Positions 1-6,459 of a stretch of DNA of 16,933 nt are shown here, in pieces. Positions within the stretch are counted from its first letter, which is position 1. Each line of letters begins with the position of its first letter. The notes under the pieces were generated by a model. That model searched no databases, was not told the DNA's origin, and saw only the letters and a program-made list of their open reading frames with translations. Both the position numbers and the translations under genes were made by a program. Source of the DNA: Chloroflexota bacterium (lineage in GTDB: Bacteria > Chloroflexota > Chloroflexia > Thermomicrobiales > UBA6265); NCBI GenBank assembly GCA_023423795.1, contig JAFAEX010000120.1, positions 1-16,933 on the forward strand, written 5' to 3'.

Positions 1-114
1 CTCGGCACTCGGCACTCGGCACTCGGCACTCGGCACTCGGCACTCGGCACTCGGCACTCGGCACTCGGCACTCGGCACTCGGCACTCGGCACTCGGCACT
101 CGGCACTCGGCACT
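1..114. repeat. Heptanucleotide tandem array, (CTCGGCA)n
   Basis: Sixteen uninterrupted, identical copies of the 7-mer ctcggca fill positions 1-112, followed by a partial unit (ct). The array starts at the window edge, so its true length is unknown. It ends only 3 nt before the GAGAGGA ribosome binding site of the aldolase gene that starts at 134. The promoter of that gene must therefore lie inside or upstream of the array. The same 7-mer recurs at 7884-7920 and, inverted and degenerate, at 7775-7800. Perfect identity of all copies suggests recent slippage expansion or an assembly effect. Confidence 0.95.
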
Positions 115-133
115 ACTGAGAGGACCACGCCCC

Positions 134-964
134 ATGCGCGCCAACCACGTCCGTCGCCGCCTCGCCGCCGGGGAGCCCTCGGTCGGCACCTGGCTGTCGC
201 TGCCCTCGCCGGAGGCCGCCGAGTACGTCAGCAAACTCGGCTTCGACTGGCTGGTGGTGGACGCCGAGCACAATCCCGTCGATATCCGCACCCTGGCCCA
301 GATGTTCGCCGCCATGGCGAACTCCGCCACCGCGCCGATGGTCCGCATCCCGTGGAACGCGCCGGAGCACTTCAAGCGCGTGCTCGACGCCGGCGCCTGG
401 GGCGTCGTCGTGCCGATGGTCAACAGCAGGGAAGAGGCCGAGCGCGCCGTGCAGGCCTGCCGCTACTACCCGCAAGGCGCGCGCAGCGTCGGCGGCGGCC
501 GCCACGCGCTGTCGTGGGGAACGGACGCTCCCAGTTACTACGCCAACGCCAACGACGAGGTGCTGCTCGTCCTCCAGATCGAGCACATCGACGGCGTCAA
601 TAAGGCCGACGAGATCCTCTCCGTCCCCGGCGTGGACGCCTGCTTCATCGGCCCCAACGACCTCGCCGCGTCGATGGGCCTCGGCCTCGGCGTGCCGCTG
701 GAAAGCGACCACCCGGAACTCTCCGCCGCCATCGCCCACATCCGCGAAGCGTGCATCCGCAACGGCGTCGCCCCGGGCGTCCACTGCTCCCACGCCGACG
801 GCGTCAACCAGCGCATCGGCGAAGGGTTCCGGTTTTGCGCGATGGCGAGCGAACTTCGCTACACCCTCACCGGCCTTTCCAATGACCTCGCCCGCCTGAA
901 CTGGACCCGCTCCGCGCCGGACGAGATCGCGGTCGCCGACTCCGGGACGACGGTGCGGTACTAG
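134..964 (+). CDS. HpcH/HpaI-family class II pyruvate aldolase
   Basis: 276-residue protein of the HpcH/HpaI aldolase family. Members are divalent-metal-dependent TIM-barrel enzymes that cleave 2-keto-3-deoxy or 4-hydroxy-2-keto acids to pyruvate (or oxaloacetate) plus an aldehyde. The four key positions of E. coli HpaI are all visible, offset by one: catalytic His46 in DAEHNP, Arg71 in MVRIPW, and metal ligands Glu150 (LQIEH) and Asp176 (GPNDLA). Other family marks are GAWGVVVPMV, the tyrosine-rich RYYPQGARS and the C-terminal MASELRYT. Length matches the usual 250-280 residues. The ATG at 134 is preceded by GAGAGGA (117-123), ten bases away. The substrate cannot be read from the sequence; 2,4-dihydroxyhept-2-enedioate aldolase, 2-keto-3-deoxyrhamnonate aldolase and macrophomate-synthase-like functions are all possible. 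The next gene is also an aldolase on the same strand, but 417 nt and a palindromic repeat separate them. Confidence 0.93.
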   Translation: MRANHVRRRLAAGEPSVGTWLSLPSPEAAEYVSKLGFDWLVVDAEHNPVDIRTLAQMFAAMANSATAPMVRIPWNAPEHFKRVLDAGAWGVVVPMVNSREEAERAVQACRYYPQGARSVGGGRHALSWGTDAPSYYANANDEVLLVLQIEHIDGVNKADEILSVPGVDACFIGPNDLAASMGLGLGVPLESDHPELSAAIAHIREACIRNGVAPGVHCSHADGVNQRIGEGFRFCAMASELRYTLTGLSNDLARLNWTRSAPDEIAVADSGTTVRY

Positions 965-1051
965 GCTCTGTAGGCGTGAGACGTGAGACGAGGTGGCATC
1001 GTCGCGGCGTGGTGTCGGCGTCGTCCGCGTGGTTACGGCGTGGTGTGGTCT
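965..1051. other. Low-complexity intergenic segment after the HpaI-type aldolase
   Basis: Short G/T-rich imperfect repeats (cgtgagacgtgagacg at 974-990, then variants of cggcgtggtgt) fill this stretch. I see no gene, no RNA gene and no convincing terminator. Together with the palindromic element that follows it makes up most of the 417-nt gap between the two aldolases. Confidence 0.5.
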
Positions 1052-1189
1052 CGGCCGCGAGCCCGGCCCTGAAGGACCGGACTGAGGGGGCAAAGGACCC
1101 CAAGGGGCCCTGACGGGTGGGCGAATTGGGAGCGCCCTTCAGGGTGCTTTCCTCGTGAGCCCGGTCCTTCAGGGCCGGGCTCGCGGCCG
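1052..1189. repeat. 138-bp palindromic element with 29-bp perfect inverted ends
   Basis: Left arm 1052-1080 and right arm 1161-1189 are perfect reverse complements over 29 bases, around an 80-bp centre. The arm core gcccggccctgaag recurs outside this element at 4610 on the plus strand and at 4916-4929 on the minus strand, so this is a dispersed family. The size and inverted ends resemble a small non-coding MITE- or REP-like element. No target-site duplication is evident and no transposase is present in the window. Confidence 0.85.
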
Positions 1190-1271
1190 GACGGGCAAGA
1201 GACCAGCATCCGCGGCGGCGTCCGGTTTTCGCGCTTCCCGTTCCGGGCCGGTGCGGCAGGGTCGCGCGGGC

Positions 1272-1277
1272 TATGAT
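1272..1277 (+). promoter_or_regulatory. Possible -10 box (TATGAT) for the class II aldolase gene
   Basis: TATGAT lies 105 nt upstream of the preferred start at 1382, in otherwise very GC-rich DNA. No good -35 hexamer sits at 16-18 nt upstream. A transcript starting near 1284 would favour the start at 1382, with a clear ribosome binding site, over the upstream in-frame ATG at 1286, which would be nearly leaderless. Confidence 0.25.
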
Positions 1278-1381
1278 GCAGGCCGATGCAGGCGACTGCC
1301 GGGCGTCGGCGATTCCACGACGATGAGAAGACGGCTGGCGCGGGGCGAACCGCTTCCGGCTCGACGGAGGGCGCACACGGC

Positions 1382-2224
1382 ATGGGGCTGGCGGGCGGGC
1401 ACGACGTCCTGGCGGCGGCGCGGGCGGGCGGCTACGCCGTCCCCGCGTTCAACGTCTTCAACCTCGAACTGCTGCAGGCCGCCCTCGGCGCGGCCACCTC
1501 CGACCGCTCGCCGGTCGTCATCCAGATTAGCCCGCGCACCGCCGGATACGCCGGTCTGCGCCCCATCGCCGCGCTCGCAGGCGAACTCGCCGCCCCGCTG
1601 CCCATCCCGGTCGTGCTCCACCTCGACCACGGGCCGGACCTCGCCATGTGCCGCGACGCGTTGGACGCCGGGTTCACCTCGGTCATGTTCGACGGCGCGG
1701 ACCTGCCGTTCGCGGAGAACGTGGCCCGCACCCGCGAGGTCGTGGCCCTCGCCCACGAACGCGGCGCATCCGCCGAAGCCGAACTGGGGCAGGTCGGCCA
1801 CGTCGGCGACGACGCCGCGGTCGATGCCTTCACCGATCCGGAGGAGGCCGCCCGCTTCGTCGCCGAAACGGGGGTGGATGCCCTTGCCGTCTCCATCGGC
1901 ACCGTCCACGGCATGGCCGAGACCGGCGCGGCGGTGGACATCGACCGCGTGCGCGCCTTGCGTGCCGCCGTTCCCGTCCCGCTGGTGATGCACGGCTCGT
2001 CGGGAGTGGACGACGCGACGCTGGCAAACGCGATCCGCGCCGGGATCACCAAGGTGAACCTGTCCACCGCCCTCCAGAAAGCGTTCATGAACGCCCTGCG
2101 CGACAGCGCCTCCCGGCCCGGCCACGAAACCGACGCCCGCGCCGTCCTCGGCGACGCCCGCGCCGCCGTCGAAGCGGCCGCCCGCCGCCGCATCGCCGTT
2201 CTCGGCTCCGCCGGGAAGGGGTAG
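1382..2224 (+). CDS. Class II ketose-bisphosphate (fructose/tagatose-bisphosphate) aldolase
   Basis: 280-residue zinc-dependent class II aldolase of the FBA/GatY/KbaY family, which reversibly cleaves a ketose 1,6-bisphosphate to dihydroxyacetone phosphate and an aldehyde phosphate. Visible motifs are VPAFNVFNLE near the N-terminus, HLDHG with catalytic Asp82 and zinc ligand His83, SIGTVHG with His176, VMHGSSG with His204, and the phosphate-binding GITKVNLSTA. All three zinc histidines are present. I chose the ATG at 1382 because GGAGG lies at 1366-1370 and the protein then starts where the family starts. The in-frame ATG at 1286 would add 32 low-complexity residues. The length is typical of the short class II subgroup (about 280-290). 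The sequence does not separate fructose- from tagatose-bisphosphate use, and related enzymes act on other phosphorylated sugars. It follows the HpaI-type aldolase on the same strand after 417 nt, so co-transcription is doubtful. Confidence 0.9.
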   Translation: MGLAGGHDVLAAARAGGYAVPAFNVFNLELLQAALGAATSDRSPVVIQISPRTAGYAGLRPIAALAGELAAPLPIPVVLHLDHGPDLAMCRDALDAGFTSVMFDGADLPFAENVARTREVVALAHERGASAEAELGQVGHVGDDAAVDAFTDPEEAARFVAETGVDALAVSIGTVHGMAETGAAVDIDRVRALRAAVPVPLVMHGSSGVDDATLANAIRAGITKVNLSTALQKAFMNALRDSASRPGHETDARAVLGDARAAVEAAARRRIAVLGSAGKG

Positions 2225-2683
2225 CGCCGCGAGGTCGATCGGCGGGTTGGAGTCGCGCCGGATGAAGTTTGCCGAATCACGCCTGCCACCGCCGGGGATG
2301 CCCAGGGTTGATGACCGTTGCCTGGTTGATGCGGGTATCAGCCGAATAACGGGCGCGATGATGGCGGTTGCGTCATTGATCCGGACACCGGTTACGCCCG
2401 CTTTATTGGCCCTGACACGGGCTACGACCGCCCGGGGATGATGGCGTTTGCCAAAACAGTCTTGGCATCGGCGGGGCGGGCGCGATTCATCGCGCCCGCC
2501 GCTAGGCCGGTATCCGGATCAGATAGGCAAACGGCATCGTCGCGCCCGCCCCGCCGATGCCAAGACTGTTTTGGCAACCACCAACAATCCCGGGAGGGTG
2601 CGACCGCTTCCCGGATCACCACATCACGCCCCATCATCGCGCTCGCCTTCTCGGTGGCCGAGCACGTTTTGCAACCGCCGTCC
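2225..2683. repeat. Repeat-filled gap with 38-bp perfect inverted repeat
   Basis: No gene is supported here. Arms 2448-2485 and 2540-2577 are perfect reverse complements over 38 bases, and a smaller hairpin (gcgggcgcga/tcgcgcccgc) is nested inside. Two copies of the dispersed module with core ccggtRtccggatca...gcaaacgccatc are present: one on the minus strand at about 2351-2391 and one on the plus strand at about 2506-2550. Degenerate fragments of the same family continue to about 2640. Translations across this region give only low-complexity Arg-rich sequence. Confidence 0.8.
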
Positions 2684-2736
2684 GCAACAGCGAAACGGGC
2701 CGGCGCGTACATCGCGCCGGCCCGTTTCGCTGTTGC
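2684..2736 (-). terminator. 24-bp perfect hairpin after the Rieske gene
   Basis: Arms 2684-2707 and 2713-2736 are perfectly complementary around a 5-nt loop (tacat). The hairpin begins 11 nt past the stop codon of the minus-strand Rieske gene, where a terminator would sit. There is no T-run after it on either strand. It may act through a non-canonical or Rho-assisted route, or simply protect the mRNA 3' end. Confidence 0.7.
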
Positions 2737-2747
2737 ACTCGTTGCGG

Positions 2748-4454
2748 CTAGTGCCCGCCAACCGGCCGGAAGCCCGCCGCTTCCGCCGCCTCCGGGCTGG
2801 CGAAGCAGTATTCGGGGATCGTGCGGTCGTAACTCCCTTGGTGCGGCTTGTGGTAGATGCCGGAATCCGCATTGCCCTTGATCGGGTAGCCCGGCGGGCA
2901 CTCCCGCGAGCCGTCGCCGGGCACCGACTCGGCGTTCGGCGCCGAAGCGGTCGGCGGAGCCGGAACGTCCGTGCCGGCCACGACCAGATCGTCGCCCGGC
3001 GCGGCGGCATCCGCGCTCGCGGAGTCGCCCTCGCCGCGTTCGGCGCCGGAGCCAGCCCATCCGGTCGATTCGCTGCCGCCGAGGCGATTCGCGCCGGCTG
3101 GGCGCTCGCTGGTCACGGCATCGCCTGTCATAGCGCCGGCGTAATCGCCGCCGGTCTCCGCCCGCTCGCCCGAGGTTCCGGACGACGCCGACTGCGCGGT
3201 GCCCCGGATGCCGAGCGCGGCGCTCCCGGACGCCAGCGCGTCGCCGGTGGACTGGCCTTCCCGCCCGTGTCCGCCGCTTCGCTCCCGGTCCTGCTCCTGA
3301 CCGCTTCCTCGCTCCTGCGATTGGTCCTGGCGCTGCTCGCCGCCCTGTCCCGGCAGCACGCTCACCACGCGGTCGGCGGCCTCGCGGACGATCCCCTGCG
3401 CCGCCCCGGGGAGCCCCTCGACGGCATCCCGCGCGGCCTCGGGCATCCCCGCGACGGCCTCACGCGCCACGGCCGGGATGTTCTCGACGGCGCTCCGCGC
3501 CGCCGGAATCCCCTCCCGCGCGATACCCTGCACGGCCTCGGGAATCCCCTCGGGGATGGCCGCCGAAAGGTCCGCCGCCGACGGCATCTCCATCGCCTGC
3601 GGTTGCTGCGGGCGGACGTAGATCCGGCCGTCGCGCACGTCCGTCTCGAACCGCGGCTGCGGCGACGTCGCCGGGCCGTGCACCACCCCGCCGTCGCGCA
3701 GGCGGAACACCGACCCGTGCCACGGGCACTCCACACAGTCGTTCTCGATCTTCCCCTCGTCCAGCGGCCCGCCGAGGTGCGAGCACACCGCGCCGATCGC
3801 GTGGATGCCGTGCTCGTCCCGGTAGAGCATCACCGGAGTATCGCCCACGTCCACCCGGACCGGCGTGTTTTCCGGCAGATCGTCCTCGGCCAGCACGTCG
3901 GTCCAGTCGTCCGGCGGCGACTGGAAGGCGTTGCGATCGACGCCCACGCCCATCTGGTAGGCCAACTCGCCGCCGACCCACCCGGAGGCCATCGTCACCG
4001 CCAGCCCCAGCGTCGAGAGCGCGACGCCGCCGGTGCGGTTCCCGTTGCGGCGGGCGATGGACGACCCGAGGTAGCAGGCCGTCCCTGCCGTGTTGAGGAT
4101 CGCGTGCAGCGCCCCGAGGCGGCGCGGCCCCTCGTCGTTGGTGGCATCCCGCCACTGCGCCGCGCCCGACACCGCGGCGAGCCCGGCCGAGGCGAGCCCG
4201 AGATCCAGCGTCAGGTCGGCGGCGCGCTCCTCCCCCAACAGGTCGAAGATCGCGCTGGCGGTCCAGCACCCGACCGGCAGCGCCACGACCGCCGGATGCA
4301 GCGGGTGCCCGAGCCAGACGCCGTACAGCGCGTCCTTCAGCCCGCGCGGCGCGTCCTCCCCGAGGATCGGCTCGGTGGCCGCGATCAGCGTCTCGGCGGC
4401 GCCATCCAGCCACGGCATCGAGGCGGCAAGGCGATCGGCGGTATCTGGTTCCAT
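2748..4454 (-). CDS. Membrane DUF2231-Rieske [2Fe-2S] protein with C-terminal sunset domain
   Basis: 568-residue multi-domain protein. Residues about 43-165 match the DUF2231 membrane domain: GVWLGHPLHPAVVALPVG, then about four hydrophobic segments. Residues about 195-282 are a Rieske domain with all four ligands visible, Cys224/His226 in CSHLGG and Cys243/His246 in CPWHGS, so a [2Fe-2S] cluster and electron-transfer role are expected. Residues 300-367 form five or so degenerate 11-residue repeats beginning Ile/Met/Leu-Pro. Residues about 370-515 are Gln/Gly/Ser-rich and probably disordered. Residues 518-565 match the small sunset domain (PIKGN, then IYH, TIPEYCF and AEAAG). The start at 4454 is strongly supported by AGGAGG (4461-4466 on the plus strand) six bases upstream; an open frame extending further upstream is repeat DNA. 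The electron partner is unknown and no oxygenase or cytochrome subunit gene is nearby. DUF2231-Rieske fusions are known; the long tail with a sunset domain is the unusual part. Confidence 0.9.
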   Translation of the reverse strand: MEPDTADRLAASMPWLDGAAETLIAATEPILGEDAPRGLKDALYGVWLGHPLHPAVVALPVGCWTASAIFDLLGEERAADLTLDLGLASAGLAAVSGAAQWRDATNDEGPRRLGALHAILNTAGTACYLGSSIARRNGNRTGGVALSTLGLAVTMASGWVGGELAYQMGVGVDRNAFQSPPDDWTDVLAEDDLPENTPVRVDVGDTPVMLYRDEHGIHAIGAVCSHLGGPLDEGKIENDCVECPWHGSVFRLRDGGVVHGPATSPQPRFETDVRDGRIYVRPQQPQAMEMPSAADLSAAIPEGIPEAVQGIAREGIPAARSAVENIPAVAREAVAGMPEAARDAVEGLPGAAQGIVREAADRVVSVLPGQGGEQRQDQSQERGSGQEQDRERSGGHGREGQSTGDALASGSAALGIRGTAQSASSGTSGERAETGGDYAGAMTGDAVTSERPAGANRLGGSESTGWAGSGAERGEGDSASADAAAPGDDLVVAGTDVPAPPTASAPNAESVPGDGSRECPPGYPIKGNADSGIYHKPHQGSYDRTIPEYCFASPEAAEAAGFRPVGGH

Positions 4455-5058
4455 CGGTGTCCTCCTGCGCGCCGAACGGCGATTCCAGCCATTGCTAGCG
4501 CAGGAGGCGTGCCCCGCACGAGTCGAGGAGGCGAGGAGTCGAGAAGTCGAGGAGATAGGGGGAGGGAACCGGGTACGGCGACGGCCGAGGCTCTCGACGG
4601 CCCGGAGAGGCCCGGCCCTGAAGAACCGGGCTGAGGAGACGAAGCATGCTGATGACGTTTGCCTTATCGATCCGGATGCTGGCGACCGGCGGGCGCGATG
4701 ATGGCGGTTGCCAAAAATAGGGCGGTCACCGTCCGTTCTCAACCCCGGAGGGGTTTCGTTCCCGTAACCCGGGGTTTCAACCCCCGGGCGGGCGCAGCCG
4801 GTGGCCGGATCAATTTGGCAACCGCATCAACCCCACGGGCGTGACGGGTGCACGGGTCCATAAGGCAAACGCCAAAAAACGAGCGACGTCACTTGGCCGC
4901 GACAACGTCAGGGCCCTTCAGGGCCGGGCTTTCCGTGCGGCCGCTCGGGAACTGGCAAACGCCCACCGGACCACCATACCGTCCACTCCTCGACTCCTCG
5001 GCGCGCACAAGGCACGATTCGGGGCACCGGAGATCGCGGCGAGGCAAGCGAGGTCGGC
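4455..5058. repeat. Repeat-filled divergent gap between the Rieske and oxidase genes
   Basis: No gene is supported. The start of the gap, 4521-4556, has short gtcgagga/gcgaggag repeats. A copy of the gcccggccctgaag element lies at 4610 on the plus strand and another at 4916-4929 on the minus strand, bracketing the middle. Between them are dispersed-module copies at about 4651-4690 (minus) and 4796-4830 (plus), plus the segment 4738-4795 (ctcaaccccggaggggtttc, then cccggggtttcaac). That segment is closely matched on the minus strand at 16125-16180. The two flanking genes are divergent, so both promoters should lie here, but I cannot place either. Confidence 0.75.
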
Positions 5059-6210
5059 ATGGGCGGCGGCGAGGCGGGGCGGTACGACGTCATCGTGGTC
5101 GGGGTCGGGGCGATGGGATCGTCCGCCTGCTACCACCTCGCGCGGCGCGGCCTGCGCGTCCTCGGGCTGGAGCGGTTCGACATCCCCCACACGATGGGCT
5201 CCTCGCACGGCTACACCCGGATCATCCGGCTCGCCTACTACGAACACCCGAGTTACGTCCCGCTCCTGCGCCGGGCCTTCGACCTCTGGCGCGACCTCGA
5301 GGCCGAATCGGGCGACGCGCTCCTGCACGTCACCGGCTCGATCGACGCGGGGCCGGAGGACGACTGGGTGTTCGCCGGTTCGCTCGCCTCCTGCCGCGAG
5401 CACGGTCTGGCCCACGAGGTGCTGGACCACGACGCCCTCGCCGATCGCTTCCCCGGCTACCGCCTGCCGCCGGGGCACTTCGCCCTGTTCCAGCCCGAGG
5501 GCGGGTTCCTCACGCCCGAAGCCTGCATCGTCGCCCAGACCAACGGCGCGACCGCCGCCGGCGCGACCATCCGCGCCCGCGAACCGGTGCTCGAATGGCG
5601 GGAAGAACCCGGCGGCGTCGCCGTGCGGACCGAGCGCGGCACGTACCGCGCCGACCAACTCGTGCTCGCCGCCGGCGCATGGATGGGCAAACTCTGGGAC
5701 CTGCCGCCCGCGCTCGCCGTGCCGGAGCGGCAGGTGCTGGGCTGGTTCCAGCCGCTGCGCCCGGAGCGGTTCGCGCCGGCGACGTTCCCCGTCTTCAACC
5801 TCGCGGTGGAGGAGGGCCGCTACTACGGCTTTCCCATCTTCGGCGTGCCCGGGTTCAAACTCGGCCGCTACCACCACCTCGACGAGCGGGTCGATCCCGA
5901 CGCCTTCGACCGCGAGCCGAACGCCGCCGACGAAGCCATCCTGCGCGTCGTCACCGAGCGCTACTTCCCCGACGCCGCCGGCCCGACCGTCGGCCTGCGC
6001 GCCTGCATGTTCACCAACACCCCGGACGAGCATTTCATCATCGACCGCCACCCGGCGCACGAACGGGTCGTCGTCGCTTCCCCCTGCTCCGGCCACGGCT
6101 TCAAGTTCGCCTCCGTCGTCGGCGAGATCCTGGCCGACCTCGTCCAGCGCGGGGAAAGCCGGCACGAGATCGGCTGGCTGCGGGCGAATCGGTTTGCTCG
6201 AGCCAAGTGA
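5059..6210 (+). CDS. Monomeric sarcosine oxidase / N-methyltryptophan oxidase-like flavoprotein
   Basis: 383-residue FAD-dependent amine oxidoreductase of the MSOX/SolA (DAO) family, which oxidises secondary N-methyl amines with release of H2O2. Residues 9-37 form the dinucleotide-binding fold (YDVIVVGVGAMGSSACYHLA, ending in a Glu that binds ribose). The family signature follows: PHTMGSSHGYTRIIR. Near the C-terminus CMFTNTPDEHFIID aligns with the MSOX segment whose Cys carries FAD covalently, and Cys316 is present here. SGHGFKFA, the closing FAD contact, is intact. Length matches the family (about 370-390). The ATG at 5059 has GAGG at 5050-5053. The substrate is uncertain: sarcosine, N-methyl amino acids and related amines are all plausible. 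It stands alone on its strand, with a small hairpin after its stop and no folate or glycine-cleavage genes nearby. Confidence 0.9.
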   Translation: MGGGEAGRYDVIVVGVGAMGSSACYHLARRGLRVLGLERFDIPHTMGSSHGYTRIIRLAYYEHPSYVPLLRRAFDLWRDLEAESGDALLHVTGSIDAGPEDDWVFAGSLASCREHGLAHEVLDHDALADRFPGYRLPPGHFALFQPEGGFLTPEACIVAQTNGATAAGATIRAREPVLEWREEPGGVAVRTERGTYRADQLVLAAGAWMGKLWDLPPALAVPERQVLGWFQPLRPERFAPATFPVFNLAVEEGRYYGFPIFGVPGFKLGRYHHLDERVDPDAFDREPNAADEAILRVVTERYFPDAAGPTVGLRACMFTNTPDEHFIIDRHPAHERVVVASPCSGHGFKFASVVGEILADLVQRGESRHEIGWLRANRFARAK

Positions 6211-6229
6211 GGCGTGGCACGAGCATGGA

Positions 6230-6249
6230 CGAGGCCGATGTTGGCCTCG
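6230..6249 (+). terminator. Small hairpin after the oxidase gene
   Basis: cgaggcc and ggcctcg pair perfectly over 7 bp around a 6-nt loop, 19 nt after the stop codon at 6210. No T-run follows. It is a weak terminator candidate between two convergent genes. Confidence 0.4.
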
Positions 6250-6459
6250 CCCCGTTCGCCGCGATGGTTGACCCGATCGGCCGGGCCGCCCGACCGGGGT
6301 GCTTCGGCAACCGCCGTCATCCCCCCCGCCCGTCGCTCAACACGAGCACACGCAGTCATCGCCGGGCGGCTGCGTCCGGGGTCCGCGCTCGATGGGCAAT
6401 CGCCGACCGCCGCGCGCACGTTCTCGTTTGCCGCGTGGCCCTGGTCGGCGCCGTTTTGC

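Noticed and set aside
1286..1381. Upstream ATG for the class II aldolase
   Set aside because: It adds 32 low-complexity residues not found at the family N-terminus, and a good ribosome binding site precedes the ATG at 1382.
4521..4556. Purine-rich gaggag/gtcgag run as a regulatory site
   Set aside because: It is a short low-complexity stretch upstream of the Rieske gene with no symmetry or consensus to support a specific role.
2448..4634. Long plus-strand open frame opposite the Rieske gene
   Set aside because: It is an Arg/Pro/His-rich antisense shadow in high-GC DNA with no family motifs, while the minus strand carries an intact Rieske domain with a strong ribosome binding site.
4455..4742. 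N-terminal extension of the Rieske protein
   Set aside because: The extra 96 codons lie in repeat DNA, and AGGAGG sits six bases before the ATG at 4454.
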